A DNA stretch of 64,000 bases from an uncultured Pseudomonadota bacterium (GCA_903879335.1 CAIRLC010000011.1:62001-126000), one strand, 5' to 3'. Shown: positions 1-9,077, counted from the stretch's first letter. Notes: generated by a model from the sequence alone, not told the origin. A program made the numbers and translations.

Positions 1-513
1 CCGCAGGTATTCACAGACGTCTTCCATGCGCCCACCAAAATGGCACCGAGCTTTGCAGCCGCGGCCGGCCTGATGGGCGTCGGCTCCTATGCCAACGTGA
101 AGATCGTCGAACGATTTGGGATGCATCGGATCTCTCACGTCGCTTTATTGTGCTTGTTGACTTTCAGCGCGACGCACGTCGCGATCTCGACGTGGTCACA
201 GGAAGGTCTGCTGACCTTTACGCTGCTGCAAGGCACGACCATGATGTGCTTTGGCCTGTCCCTGTCCAATTTTGGTGCGATCTCGATGCAGCCCATGGGC
301 GCGGTCGCGGGCAGTGCCGCGTCGCTTCAAGGCATGGCCATGAGTTTAGGTGGCGCTTTGATCAGCGCGGCTTGTGGCAGCTTCTGGCACGGCTCGCTCG
401 TTCTGTTGCCCTTGTCGTTTTTGCTGTTGGGCTTGGTGGCATTGTCTTTTATCTTGATTGCCGAGCGCGGCCGGTTATTCCACAACCACTTCGGTGCGTT
501 GCGCGGCCACTAA
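1..513 (+). CDS. Bcr/CflA-type multidrug efflux MFS transporter, C-terminal part
   Basis: The reading frame is open from base 1, so the N-terminal half lies outside the window. The visible 170 residues contain about four hydrophobic segments separated by short basic loops, including a RLVERxGMxRxSH-like loop (VERFGMHRISH) that I associate with the Bcr/CflA drug:H+ antiporter branch of the major facilitator superfamily. It would be an inner-membrane exporter of small drugs. It ends immediately before a hairpin and converges on the YceI gene. Substrate cannot be inferred. Confidence 0.8.
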   Translation, partial: PQVFTDVFHAPTKMAPSFAAAAGLMGVGSYANVKIVERFGMHRISHVALLCLLTFSATHVAISTWSQEGLLTFTLLQGTTMMCFGLSLSNFGAISMQPMGAVAGSAASLQGMAMSLGGALISAACGSFWHGSLVLLPLSFLLLGLVALSFILIAERGRLFHNHFGALRGH

Positions 514-537
514 AAAAGAACCCCGCCGAAGCGGGGT
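514..537 (-). terminator. Rho-independent terminator of the yceI-like gene
   Basis: A 7-bp GC stem, ACCCCGC/GCGGGGT (520-526 with 531-537), with a CGAA loop is flanked at 514-519 by A residues. On the minus strand this reads as a GC hairpin followed by a T-rich run, 30 nt after the minus-strand stop at 568. The same hairpin may also stop plus-strand transcription from the efflux gene, but without a U-tract on that side. Confidence 0.8.
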
Positions 538-567
538 CCTCCGTCTGCGCGTAGAAACGGCGCCAAC

Positions 568-1146
568 TTACTGCTTGATGCCTTCGACCTGTATGCGCAA
601 GGTGACGGCCATATCAAAGCCATAAGCTTGGCCATAGCTCACGCCGAAATCAGCCCGGTTCAGCGTACCTTCGGCATCCGCGCCGCAGACTTCCTTGCCG
701 AGCATCGGATTCACTTTGCATAAGAACTTGTTGATTTTAAGGTTCACCGGCTTCGTTACACCGTGCATCGTCAAGTTGCCGTGGACTTCAGTGGGCTTGC
801 CGTCTTTAAATGCGGCCAGCGTGCCGGCATAGGTCGCCGTCGGAAACTTCACGACGTCAAACATCTCCGCCGACTTGGCGTGTTCATTCATCTTGTCGTG
901 ACCAAAGTCGATGGTGGCGGCATCGATCGTGACCGTCACTTCGCCCTTCTGTGCATCTTTGTCAAAAACCACTTCGCCGCTGGTGGAGCGGAACTTGCCG
1001 CGCCACACCGACAGCCCACCAAAATGGTCGGCCTCGAAACTTGGGTAGGTGTGACCTGGATCCAGTGTGTAAGTGGCTGGCGTTGCCGTTGCGATCGCCG
1101 CGCTCAAGAGCGCCGCGCCTAAAAGTGCCGTTCGAACCATCGTCAT
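568..1146 (-). CDS. YceI family periplasmic lipid-binding protein
   Basis: This 192-aa protein has a hydrophobic signal peptide (MTMVRTALLGAALLSAAIATA) followed by the YceI beta-barrel pattern: YTLDPGHT near the mature start, an FxxDHFGGLSxxxGKF segment, a central HGNLTMHGVTKPV block and a C-terminal NRADFGVSYG motif. YceI proteins are lipocalin-like and bind isoprenoid-type lipids in the periplasm. The frame is open upstream to 1326, but that would run into the next gene. ATG 1146 has an AGGAGA Shine-Dalgarno 8 nt upstream, so I use it. The gene is followed by a clear terminator. Confidence 0.9.
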   Translation of the reverse strand: MTMVRTALLGAALLSAAIATATPATYTLDPGHTYPSFEADHFGGLSVWRGKFRSTSGEVVFDKDAQKGEVTVTIDAATIDFGHDKMNEHAKSAEMFDVVKFPTATYAGTLAAFKDGKPTEVHGNLTMHGVTKPVNLKINKFLCKVNPMLGKEVCGADAEGTLNRADFGVSYGQAYGFDMAVTLRIQVEGIKQ

Positions 1147-1192
1147 GAAATCCGTCTCCTCAAACTGTCTATTAGCGTTGTCTGCCAAGTCA

Positions 1193-1558
1193 TCAGCCGG
1201 CGTAGTAGACCGCCAACTTATTCCCATCCAAATCCCGGAAATATCCGGCATAGAAATTATCCCCGCGCGGACCTGCGGGACCTTCGTCTTGGGCACCGAG
1301 CGCAATCGCCCGCGCATACACCGCATCCACGTGTGCGGCTGAGGTGGCGCCTAACGAGACCATCATGCCGTTACCGACGGTAGCCTCACGCCCATCGATT
1401 GGCTTGATGATCAGCAGCATCTGGCCATTGGTGAAATTCCAAGCCAGATAACGCTCCGATTCCCAACCACGCTTCGCCCCAAACTCGGCGAGCAGCGCAT
1501 CATAAAATGCAGCGGCACGCGTCATATCGTTCGTGCCCACGGTAACGTATCCAATCAT
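1193..1558 (-). CDS. VOC (glyoxalase/bleomycin-resistance) family protein
   Basis: This 121-aa protein has the paired beta-alpha-beta-beta-beta pattern of the vicinal oxygen chelate fold: MIGYVTVGTNDMTRAAAFYD at the N terminus and a C-terminal FYAGYFRDLDGNKLAVYY block, where the terminal acidic or aromatic metal-ligand position is expected. Small VOC proteins of this type are metal-dependent lyases, dioxygenases or binding proteins; I cannot name a substrate. An AAGGAGA ribosome site lies about 7 nt before the ATG. It is probably cotranscribed with the YceI gene 46 nt downstream. Confidence 0.85.
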   Translation of the reverse strand: MIGYVTVGTNDMTRAAAFYDALLAEFGAKRGWESERYLAWNFTNGQMLLIIKPIDGREATVGNGMMVSLGATSAAHVDAVYARAIALGAQDEGPAGPRGDNFYAGYFRDLDGNKLAVYYAG

Positions 1559-1625
1559 GATGCAGTCTCCTTAGATTCAGACTATTGCGTGACACCAGTA
1601 TGCCCGAAGGACGCCACGAAAGGCC

Positions 1626-2777
1626 TCAGCGAGTGCCCAAGACGCCACGCGCGATAATGGTGCGCTGGATCTCCGAGGCCCCCTCATAAATGCGCAGGAT
1701 GCGCGCGTCCCGGGCCATCCGCTCGAGCGGCAGGGTGCGCGTGTAGCCATAGCCGCCGTGGAGTTGCAGAGCAGTATCGACTACGAACGCGACCATCTCA
1801 GAAGCATACAACTTGGCCATGGTCGACTCCTGTGAAAAGGGCTGACCCGCCGCCCGCCGCGCGACCGCCTGCATCGCCAGCGCCCACGCCGCTTCGAGGC
1901 GCACTTTCATATCGGCCACCATCCACTGGATGCCTTGCTTGCGCGCGAGGAGCTCACCGCCCACTCGGCGTTCGTTCAACCAACGGACGGTGAGGGCGAG
2001 TGCACTCTCCGCAATGCCTAAAGAGGTCGCCACAACATCCAGGCGACTGTTATCCAAGACGCGCATCGCGATCCGAAACCCCGCGCCTTCGTCGCCCAAA
2101 CGATCGGCCACTGGCACACGCACGCCATCAAAGCGCACCGGATGCGACGGCGCCGAGCGTATGCCCATCAACTTTTCCGGCGGACCTACGGCCACACCTG
2201 CGGCCGTGGCATCCACGACAAAAGCGCTCACACCCCGCGGGCCGGCGGACGGATCGGTTTTCGCGAACACGACCAAGCGGTCCGCGGCGCCGGCATTCGA
2301 GATGAACTGTTTAGCGCCATCAATCTGATAATGATCGCCGTGCCGTGTCGCGCGCGTGGTCAAGTCCGCCGGATTCGAGCCGCCACCGGGTTCAGTCAAG
2401 GCAAAACCATAGAGGTGCTCACCCGTGGCGGCGTGGGGCAACAGGCGTTGCCGTTGGGCCTCATCGCCCCCCAGGTACACGGCATCCGTACCCAAATAGT
2501 GGGCACCGATCATCGATGAGGTCGCCGCACAGTGCTTCGACACTTCAACCAACGCCAACAACAGGCCAGCAGGGCTGGCACCGGGGCCACCGAGATCAAC
2601 CGGCAGATTGAGGCCGAGCAAGCCCATGGCGCCGAGTGCCGGCACATGCTCCAGACACGAGCCTTCAGTCTCATCGAGCATCGCCGCGCGTTCTGCCAAG
2701 GGGCCCGCAGCAAATCGCGCCACCGCCTCGACCAGATCCATATCCTCAACGGTCACGCCTTGTCGGTGAATGCTCAT
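1626..2777 (-). CDS. Acyl-CoA dehydrogenase
   Basis: This 383-aa protein is full length for the acyl-CoA dehydrogenase family, FAD enzymes that form an alpha,beta double bond in acyl-CoA thioesters. Visible signatures are ALTEPGGGSNPADL (FAD and substrate loop, near 128), the GAKQFISNAG strand near 154, a GGYGYTRTLPLERMARDAR segment and the C-terminal RIYEGASEIQ motif with the usual catalytic glutamate position. Its ATG overlaps the stop of the CoA-transferase gene in an ATGA arrangement, so the two are translationally coupled. The pair may activate and desaturate a carboxylic acid; the substrate is unknown. Confidence 0.92.
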   Translation of the reverse strand: MSIHRQGVTVEDMDLVEAVARFAAGPLAERAAMLDETEGSCLEHVPALGAMGLLGLNLPVDLGGPGASPAGLLLALVEVSKHCAATSSMIGAHYLGTDAVYLGGDEAQRQRLLPHAATGEHLYGFALTEPGGGSNPADLTTRATRHGDHYQIDGAKQFISNAGAADRLVVFAKTDPSAGPRGVSAFVVDATAAGVAVGPPEKLMGIRSAPSHPVRFDGVRVPVADRLGDEGAGFRIAMRVLDNSRLDVVATSLGIAESALALTVRWLNERRVGGELLARKQGIQWMVADMKVRLEAAWALAMQAVARRAAGQPFSQESTMAKLYASEMVAFVVDTALQLHGGYGYTRTLPLERMARDARILRIYEGASEIQRTIIARGVLGTR

Positions 2778-3994
2778 GCCATGTGTCCTCGCTCACCAAA
2801 AAGTCCAGCCGCCGCCAATTCGGCGATACGTTCAGCGCCTAAGCCCAAGAGTTCAGCCATCACTTGGTCGGAGTGTTCCCCCAGGCCCGGCGCCCGAGCC
2901 GCCACATTCGCCGCCGAGCCGGTAAATTTCACCGGCTGCAACGGGAGCCGCAAACCGGGCAGACGCTCATCGTCTATGGGCGTGAGTAAACCACGCGCCT
3001 GCGCTTGTGGCGTCGTCAACGCCTCCGCCAAGGACGCCAGTGGCGCTGCGGGCACTTGCGCCGCTTCTAAGGCGGCGCAAACCTCAGCCACGCTGCGCGA
3101 CTGCGACCAGGCTTCGATGCCTGCGCGCAAGATCGGCTCGTTCTCCAGTCGCCCAGCGTCGGTGAGGAAGCGCGCGTCTGAAGCCCAGTCGGGTCGACCA
3201 ATCAGCCCTGCGAGGGCGGTAAAGAAGCGGGTGTTCAGCACGGCCAGCACGAACGGCCCGTCCTGCGCTTGAAAGACGCCGAAGGGTGCGGATAGGGGGT
3301 GGCGATTGCCCACGCGTTCCGGCACCACGTCGGTGAACAAATACCGCGCGAGGGACGTGATGAGAAATGAAATCGTCGAGTCGTACATCGCCACATCGAC
3401 GTGCTGGCCGCGGCCCGTGCGTTCGACCTGCAGCAATGCCGCTAGGATCGCCCACGAGGCATAGAGGCCGGTGACCACATCGGACACCACTTCGCCCACC
3501 AACGTCGCCTCACCCTTTGGGTCGCCCGTCACGTGCATGAGACCGGTCGTTGCCTGCATCACAATGTCGTAGGCCGGTCGCGCCGCCCAAGGCCCAGTCT
3601 GGCCATAGCCGGAGACGCTGACATAAACGAGCCGAGGGTTCGCGCCCGTGACCTCCGCCGCGCCGATGCCGAGCCGGTCGGCGACCCCCGGTCTGAAATT
3701 TTCGACCACCACCTGTGCTGTGGCGATCAGGTCTCGCGCCAAAGCCTGCGCCGCCGGCTCCTTTAGGTCGAGCACCACACTGCGCTTGCCACGATTAACG
3801 ATCGTGAAGAGCGCACTTTCACCGTTGCGAAAGGGGCCGATGGCCCGATAATCATCGCCCTGCGGTGGCTCGATCTTGATCACCTCAGCGCCGAGATCCG
3901 CCAGCAATGCGGTCGACAAGGGCCCCGCGAGGACGCGGGTAAAATCGACGATACGGATGCCCTCAAGCGGTCTTGGACCCGGCGCTGTATTCAT
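2774..3994 (-). CDS. CaiB/BaiF family (class III) CoA-transferase
   Basis: This 406-aa protein has the class III CoA-transferase signatures: an N-terminal LEGIRIVDFTRVLAGPLST motif, LADLGAEVIKIEPPQGDD, NRGKRSVVLDLK and a PAYDIVMQATTGLM segment that carries the catalytic aspartate. These enzymes move CoA between a donor thioester and a carboxylic acid. It is the first gene of a two-gene operon with the acyl-CoA dehydrogenase (4-nt overlap). I cannot decide between carnitine-, succinate- or formyl-type donors from sequence alone. Confidence 0.9.
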   Translation of the reverse strand: MNTAPGPRPLEGIRIVDFTRVLAGPLSTALLADLGAEVIKIEPPQGDDYRAIGPFRNGESALFTIVNRGKRSVVLDLKEPAAQALARDLIATAQVVVENFRPGVADRLGIGAAEVTGANPRLVYVSVSGYGQTGPWAARPAYDIVMQATTGLMHVTGDPKGEATLVGEVVSDVVTGLYASWAILAALLQVERTGRGQHVDVAMYDSTISFLITSLARYLFTDVVPERVGNRHPLSAPFGVFQAQDGPFVLAVLNTRFFTALAGLIGRPDWASDARFLTDAGRLENEPILRAGIEAWSQSRSVAEVCAALEAAQVPAAPLASLAEALTTPQAQARGLLTPIDDERLPGLRLPLQPVKFTGSAANVAARAPGLGEHSDQVMAELLGLGAERIAELAAAGLFGERGHMA

Positions 3995-4092
3995 GGCTAC
4001 CTCGGTAAGTCCACTAGTGTCGCGCGTCCGGCCGGGCCGGGGAAGTTAAAAAGTGCGCGCGCGATCCCCCTCGGCGTGTCTAAAATCATCCC

Positions 4093-4569
4093 ATGAATTA
4101 CAAATCGCACCCCTTGCCCGGACTGATGCGTTGGCTGACCCGCTTCGAAATCGGCGTCAACGTCGTGCTCCTATTGCTGATGGTCATCATCGTCAGCCTA
4201 TCGATCGTGGATCTCGCCAATATCGTCTGGTCGTCGATCGCCAAGCCGCCCTACGGGCGCATTGATGTCAGCGAACTGATCGGCCTGTTCAGCGACTTTT
4301 TGCTGGTCCTGATCGGCGTTGAGCTGGTGGAAACCGTGCGCAGTTATATCCAGGACCGCACGATCCACGTTGAGGTCATCTTGGCGGTGGGTCTCGTGGC
4401 CATCACGCGCAAAATCATCGTGCTGGAACCGGCACACCTCGAACCACTCGCGATGATCGGTATCGCCGCGATCATCATGGCGTTGGCCATCTCGTTTTAT
4501 CTCGTCCACAAGACGCTGCGGGATGATGTGGAATCCGAAAGCGCGCACACGGAAAGCGATCCCTCATGA
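4093..4569 (+). CDS. PsiE-like small inner-membrane protein
   Basis: This 158-aa protein has four predicted membrane helices (roughly residues 20-42, 58-80, 95-112 and 117-137) and a charged C-terminal tail. The spacing of helices and the ELIGLFSDFLLVLIGVELVETVR and ITRKIIVLEP segments resemble the phosphate-starvation-inducible PsiE family, whose biochemical role is unknown. Its last codons overlap the start of the downstream hydrolase in an ATGA, so both are probably in one transcript. A possible -10 element TAAAAT lies just before the start. Confidence 0.7.
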   Translation: MNYKSHPLPGLMRWLTRFEIGVNVVLLLLMVIIVSLSIVDLANIVWSSIAKPPYGRIDVSELIGLFSDFLLVLIGVELVETVRSYIQDRTIHVEVILAVGLVAITRKIIVLEPAHLEPLAMIGIAAIIMALAISFYLVHKTLRDDVESESAHTESDPS

Positions 4570-5870
4570 CCAGTCTGTTACGGCTTGCGGCCGCGCTCTG
4601 CTTCGCGTTCAGTGTCGCCTCCACTGCAGCGCCACCGAGCATTCCGCCCATCGACGCGCCAGAACTCGCCGCGCTCGGTGGCGCTCAGGTCGGCGTGCGC
4701 ACCCTCAAGTTCGTGGATCGAGACCAGGACGACGTCTTGGCCACCGATCCGAAAACCGGGGTTGTGCCACGGCATGATCGCCATCTGACGGTCGATGTCT
4801 GGTACCCGGCCCACTACCCAGCGAGCGCGCAGCCTGAAACCTACGCAGACGCCTTGCCGTCCGAGCCGCCGGCGCCGCCGGCACGGTTTACGGTGCCCGG
4901 GCTTGCCGTTCGTGATGCCGCCGCCGCGATTGGGCGCCACCCACTCGTGATCGTCTCGCATGGGTATTCGAATGTCACGGTGGCGTTGTCATGGTTGACG
5001 GAGAACCTCGCCTCCAAAGGCTATGTGGTTGCCGCGATCCGTCATGAGGATCCGATGATCGGCGATCGCACGACCTTCGCAGGTCCCTTGCTGCGGCGGC
5101 CGCTCGACATCGCCTTTGTTGCCCGTGAATTGAGTCGGACGCTCAGTGCCGAGGGTTTGATCGACCCCGAACGCGTCGCCCTCGTGGGTTACTCGATGGG
5201 CGGCTACGGCGTCTTGACAGCCGCCGGCGCTGAACTCGATCCGAATGGACCTGCCCACCTAGTGCCGGGCGGCGCCATGTTGCCTTATGCCAAAGGTGGC
5301 CCGAAGGCCGCATCCATCGTGGTGCCCAATCTCAAGGCGGTGGTGGCGCTAGCGCCTGCCGGTGGCGGTACGCTCAAGGTCTGGGGCGACCGTGGCCTCG
5401 AAGGGATCCGAAGCCCCTTGCTGCTCATCGCGGGTGATCACGACCTCACGGTCGACTACACCACCGGCGCCCATGCCTTTTTCGAGCGTGCAGTGCACGC
5501 GCCACGTTACTTGCTGACCTTTCTCGGTGGCGGTCATGGCATCGGACTCAACCCCGCGCCACCTGAGATGGCGACGGATTTGTGGAACTTCAGTTGGTTT
5601 GAAGACCCGCTCTGGCGTAAGGACAAGATCATTGCGATCAACTTGCACCTGATCACGGCCTTTTTGGATCGCTACGTGCAGGGCAACGAGTCGCGCGCGG
5701 CCTACCTAGACGGCCTGACCCCTCGCATCGACGATACGGTCTGGCCTGCCGATCTCGCGCCACGCTTTGATATGACCAGCCAGGGTGTGGCTCCGATCAC
5801 GCTGTGGAAGGGTTTCAAACGGCGCTTTTCGACGGGTCTTGAGTGGCGCGCCGCGCCGGCCACGCCTTAA
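4566..5870 (+). CDS. Exported alpha/beta hydrolase (dienelactone hydrolase/PAF-acetylhydrolase-like)
   Basis: This 434-aa protein starts with a signal peptide (LLRLAAALCFAFSVASTAA), so it is exported. The alpha/beta-hydrolase core shows an HPLVIVSHGYSN oxyanion segment, the nucleophile elbow GYSMGGYG near residue 216, an LLLIAGDHDLTVDY acid strand and a late GGGHGI histidine motif, a complete Ser-Asp-His triad. Length and layout resemble platelet-activating-factor acetylhydrolase-like or dienelactone-hydrolase-like esterases. Substrate is unknown. It is coupled to the PsiE-like gene upstream and converges with the next minus-strand gene, sharing its last four bases. Confidence 0.82.
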   Translation: MTSLLRLAAALCFAFSVASTAAPPSIPPIDAPELAALGGAQVGVRTLKFVDRDQDDVLATDPKTGVVPRHDRHLTVDVWYPAHYPASAQPETYADALPSEPPAPPARFTVPGLAVRDAAAAIGRHPLVIVSHGYSNVTVALSWLTENLASKGYVVAAIRHEDPMIGDRTTFAGPLLRRPLDIAFVARELSRTLSAEGLIDPERVALVGYSMGGYGVLTAAGAELDPNGPAHLVPGGAMLPYAKGGPKAASIVVPNLKAVVALAPAGGGTLKVWGDRGLEGIRSPLLLIAGDHDLTVDYTTGAHAFFERAVHAPRYLLTFLGGGHGIGLNPAPPEMATDLWNFSWFEDPLWRKDKIIAINLHLITAFLDRYVQGNESRAAYLDGLTPRIDDTVWPADLAPRFDMTSQGVAPITLWKGFKRRFSTGLEWRAAPATP

Positions 5871-6130
5871 CGAGATCGCCGTCCGCGCGTGAGGCCATAG
5901 ACCGCCAGCACGAGCCAAATGAGGTTGAGCGTCATCGACGGGTACGCGTGGTTCCAGGCGCCATTGATGGCAAAGCCGATGGCGCCGATGACGTTCATCC
6001 ATTGGTAGATGGGTGAGGTCGAGACGAGCCGATGGGTGGTGAGTAGGCCGTACGACAGCAGGATAAGCGTCGCTCCGACCCAACCCGCCACCTCGACCGC
6101 CACTTCTACCACGTTGATTCCGACCGTCAT
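5867..6130 (-). CDS. CBU_0592 family small membrane protein
   Basis: This 87-aa protein has three hydrophobic segments and the motif pattern GWVGATLILLSYGLLTT ... YQWMNVIGAIGFAING followed by a C-terminal helix and a basic end (GRRSR). This matches small membrane proteins annotated as CBU_0592 family, of unknown function. It is monocistronic on the minus strand and its 3' end overlaps the convergent hydrolase by 4 nt. Confidence 0.75.
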   Translation of the reverse strand: MTVGINVVEVAVEVAGWVGATLILLSYGLLTTHRLVSTSPIYQWMNVIGAIGFAINGAWNHAYPSMTLNLIWLVLAVYGLTRGRRSR

Positions 6131-6328
6131 GCGCTGCGCCCCTTCCGCTGCGGACTAGGATGGGCTATCCGGCGCCGAGTGGAAAGCCATACCGAACCGT
6201 GAGCGGCTCAGTCACTACGGGCATGGGGCGCAGACCGTCGCGGGACCTAGCAAGCACAACGGGCAGAGCGGGTTCCGGTAAACTAGGCCCTGGGCACTAG
6301 ACGCCAGACGATCGCATTGAGGCGCCGG

Positions 6329-7381
6329 ATGAGTAATCGATTGACCGATTTGTTGGCCGAACGAACCTACCTGCTGGCCGACGGAGCCATCGGCAGTAAC
6401 CTGTTCGGTATGGGACTGATCTCGGGCGATGCGCCCGAGTTGTGGAACGTCCAATACCCCGAGCGCATCCAACAGCTGCACCAGCAGTTTGTGGATGCCG
6501 GCGCCGACATCATCCTCACCAACAGTTTCGGCGGCACCCGCTACCGCCTGAAACTGCACGCCGCCGACAGTCGCGTGCATGAACTGAACGCAACCGCGGC
6601 ACGCCTTGCGCGCGCGGTCACGAGCAAAGCCGACCGTGCGGTCTTAGTCGCCGGTAGCATCGGTCCCACCGGTGAAATCTTAGCGCCGATTGGGACGCTG
6701 TCGATCGCCGATGCGAAGGCGGCCTTTGCGGAACAAGCCCAAGCATTGGCAGACGGCGGTGCTGACCTGTTATGGATTGAGACGATGTCATCTCGCGAAG
6801 AGGTGGAGGCCGCCATCGAGGCGGCGCAATCGACCGGTCTACCCGTGGTCAGCACCCTGTCATTCGATACCAACGGGCGCACGATGATGTCGCTCACGCC
6901 CGCCGACCTGGCCGCCGTCGCGCGGCAACACGGGCTCGCCGGGTGCGGCAGCAACTGTGGTGTGGGCCCCTCGGAACTGATCGCCTCGATCTTGAACTTA
7001 GCGAGCGCGGCCGACGCAGACGCTATTCTGGTGGCCAAAGCCAACTGCGGCATCCCGCAGTATGTCGACGGCGCGATCCGCTACAACGGCACACCCGAGC
7101 TTATGGCCACCTACACCCACCTGGCGCTCAATGCCGGCGCGCGGGTGATCGGCGGCTGCTGCGGCACCTCAGCGGAACATCTGGCCGCGATGCGTCACGC
7201 GATCGACACGCACGTTCCGGGCGCCAAGCCGGAGGTCGCGGACATCGAAGCGGCACTCGGGCCGCTCTCACAAGGGTCACGGGCGCAACTCGCCGGTCAC
7301 CTCGATCGCGCCGCAGGCGCCGCGGCTGGGGCCACGCTACGGCGGGGTACGGGTCGCCGCGGCAGCCGACCCGAGGCCTGA
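6329..7381 (+). CDS. bmt: Betaine-homocysteine S-methyltransferase
   Basis: This 350-aa protein belongs to the homocysteine S-methyltransferase family of zinc TIM-barrel enzymes. It resembles the alphaproteobacterial Bmt type: LLADGAIGSNLFGMGL at the start, SGDAPELWN, ILTNSFGGT, VAGSIGPTGE, GSNCGVGP and the terminal GGCCGTSAEH that supplies two zinc-binding cysteines. The expected reaction transfers a methyl group from glycine betaine to homocysteine, giving methionine and dimethylglycine. I chose ATG 6329 (TGAGG upstream) over the upstream TTG 6317. The last 30 residues are low-complexity Ala/Arg/Gly. It ends one base before the TmpB-like gene, a tail-to-tail pairing with genes that would make betaine. 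Confidence 0.82.
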   Translation: MSNRLTDLLAERTYLLADGAIGSNLFGMGLISGDAPELWNVQYPERIQQLHQQFVDAGADIILTNSFGGTRYRLKLHAADSRVHELNATAARLARAVTSKADRAVLVAGSIGPTGEILAPIGTLSIADAKAAFAEQAQALADGGADLLWIETMSSREEVEAAIEAAQSTGLPVVSTLSFDTNGRTMMSLTPADLAAVARQHGLAGCGSNCGVGPSELIASILNLASAADADAILVAKANCGIPQYVDGAIRYNGTPELMATYTHLALNAGARVIGGCCGTSAEHLAAMRHAIDTHVPGAKPEVADIEAALGPLSQGSRAQLAGHLDRAAGAAAGATLRRGTGRRGSRPEA

Positions 7382-7936
7382 TCAGCGCAGCAAGGCCGCA
7401 ATGCGCTGTCGATATGTCGATAGCGCCGGGGCCGAGAAGCCCAGCACCTTGCCCTGCTCATCACACAGGCGCAGCAGCACCGCGTCCCGATGAAAGGGAT
7501 TCGCTTCGAAGGCCGCCACCTCAACGGCGGACATCGGCCCGCCCTGGAGCTTCAGCGTGTGGACGGAGGCCGGCGAGAGGCGCGCGTAGTAATCCGGGTC
7601 GGTCGCACACAGGTAGCGTTTAGCCGCCACATGCAAGCGCACCGGCTCCGTGACGGCAGGCCCGAAATACGGCGCCAACCAATCAGCGCCCGTCTCCTCA
7701 TGTCGGGCATCCTCCGTCCAATCGGCGAGATCCTCCGGCACATCAACAACGAGGTGACCAATGTCGTGCAACAGCGCGGCGATGATGACCGTCTCCGCGG
7801 CACCCCCAGTTTCGGCGAAATAGGCGCATTGCAGACCATGCTCGAGCTGGGTGATGGCTTCACCGAAATAGTTTCCCAACGCACGCGCGGCGTAGAGCTG
7901 TTCAATCTCGGTCACGATTGCGGGGCATTCACTCAT
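7382..7936 (-). CDS. tmpB: TmpB/PhnZ-type HD-domain phosphonate oxygenase
   Basis: This 184-aa protein matches the PhnZ/TmpB branch of HD-domain mixed-valent di-iron oxygenases. The expected residues fall at almost the same numbers as in PhnZ: Y23 and E26 of the gating loop, H33, H57-D58, H61, H79, H102 and D159, with K106 after H102. These enzymes cleave the C-P bond of an alpha-hydroxyphosphonate. TmpB converts (R)-1-hydroxy-2-(trimethylammonio)ethylphosphonate to glycine betaine and phosphate; PhnZ uses the non-methylated amine. I favour TmpB because the neighbour is a gamma-butyrobetaine-hydroxylase-like enzyme, 9 nt upstream in the same operon. The substrate needs assay. Confidence 0.78.
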   Translation of the reverse strand: MSECPAIVTEIEQLYAARALGNYFGEAITQLEHGLQCAYFAETGGAAETVIIAALLHDIGHLVVDVPEDLADWTEDARHEETGADWLAPYFGPAVTEPVRLHVAAKRYLCATDPDYYARLSPASVHTLKLQGGPMSAVEVAAFEANPFHRDAVLLRLCDEQGKVLGFSAPALSTYRQRIAALLR

Positions 7937-7945
7937 CTTCGCTCC

Positions 7946-9064
7946 TCAGGGCAATTGAGCGGCGTTGCTGAGCACGCTGTCGCGCGTCAAATAACAGCCT
8001 TGTAAATGTCGGGGGTGGCGCAGGCTTTCGAAGCCGGTGCGGCCGTGCAAGGTCCGGCGGTTATCAAAGACGACGAGTTCGCCGGCCGCCAAACGCCGCC
8101 GCAATTGAAATTTGGGCTCCAGCAACAGGCGCGCGAAACGGCGGTAAGCCACATAGAAGGTCTCCGCCTCAGCCGCGCCTAAACGCAATGGCGCGATTGA
8201 TCGATTGTTGTAGTGCACCGCACGCACTGAGCCATCCACCGCCAACTCGATGATGGGCTTCACGGAGCACAAGTCCGCATCCGCGGAGCGATAGTGGAAC
8301 GGCACCGGCGTCTGCGTGAGCACCGAAAAGGCGGCGGCATCCGTGCGGCGCAAATGTTCTGCGAGCGCAAGGCCGTCTGCAAAAAGACTATCACCTCCGT
8401 CCGGTGCAGCGACCAGCACGTGCAGCGCTTGAAAGCCGGGGACCGGATCGCGGTAGGGGTTGTCGGTGTGTAAGCCCAGACCAAGATCCGTGTACGCCAG
8501 ATTTTCCGGTGATGGTACCGCACGCACATCGAACAATAGACCGTAATTGGTGTGTGGCACTTCTCCCATCAGGCGACAGGTGGCGACGACTTCGCCCTCG
8601 ACACCGGGCACCGCCGTAAGGAAGGCAATGCCATCTCGCGCCAGACGTCTTAACCAGACACCACGGATGGCCGCATCGGTTGTGAATTGCGCATGCGTCG
8701 ACCACGCAAAATCACGCCTCGCATCGAGTTGCGCGCCAAAAAGCCACGGATGTCGATCCAATTCCGCACGCTCGGCGGTGATTGGGCCGAGCGTGCGGCG
8801 CAGCCATGACAATTGGCGTTCAAAGGCCGCCACGCCATCGGCAAATTCAACCCGCAGCGTATCGCCCAGGAGGTGCGCGGCTTGAATCCGAACATCCTCC
8901 GGAATATCCATGATGTCGATCAGGCGTTGACCATTCGCGTGCCGGTCGTGAGCACGGTTATCCGCCAGCCATACGGCGGCAAATTCACCCTGCACGCCAT
9001 GCCCCCAGTCGACGATCAGTCGGTTGTCCTCGACCGCGAGAAAGGGTGTTTGCTCATCGCTCAT
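7946..9064 (-). CDS. tmpA: TmpA-like Fe(II)/2-oxoglutarate dioxygenase
   Basis: This 372-aa protein has the two-domain layout of gamma-butyrobetaine hydroxylases: a small N-terminal domain (about 1-90) and a TauD/TfdA double-stranded beta-helix domain. The iron triad is H199, D201 (LHTDNPYRDPVPG) and H340 (NRRTLHGR), followed by a basic RHPRHLQGCY 2-oxoglutarate segment. The N-terminal domain lacks the cysteines that bind zinc in eukaryotic enzymes. TmpA hydroxylates 2-(trimethylammonio)ethylphosphonate at C1, the step before TmpB. A GGAG site precedes ATG 9064. Carnitine biosynthesis is the alternative, but the HD-oxygenase partner argues for phosphonate use. Confidence 0.75.
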   Translation of the reverse strand: MSDEQTPFLAVEDNRLIVDWGHGVQGEFAAVWLADNRAHDRHANGQRLIDIMDIPEDVRIQAAHLLGDTLRVEFADGVAAFERQLSWLRRTLGPITAERAELDRHPWLFGAQLDARRDFAWSTHAQFTTDAAIRGVWLRRLARDGIAFLTAVPGVEGEVVATCRLMGEVPHTNYGLLFDVRAVPSPENLAYTDLGLGLHTDNPYRDPVPGFQALHVLVAAPDGGDSLFADGLALAEHLRRTDAAAFSVLTQTPVPFHYRSADADLCSVKPIIELAVDGSVRAVHYNNRSIAPLRLGAAEAETFYVAYRRFARLLLEPKFQLRRRLAAGELVVFDNRRTLHGRTGFESLRHPRHLQGCYLTRDSVLSNAAQLP

Positions 9065-9077
9065 CGTCCGACTCCAG

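Noticed and set aside
1147-1326. N-terminal extension of the YceI ORF
   Set aside because: It overlaps the VOC gene and lacks signal-peptide features; ATG 1146 has a good ribosome site.
6131-6328. Possible SAM- or SAH-type riboswitch upstream of the betaine methyltransferase
   Set aside because: I find no consensus of a known SAM, SAH or cobalamin riboswitch; only ordinary GC-rich sequence.
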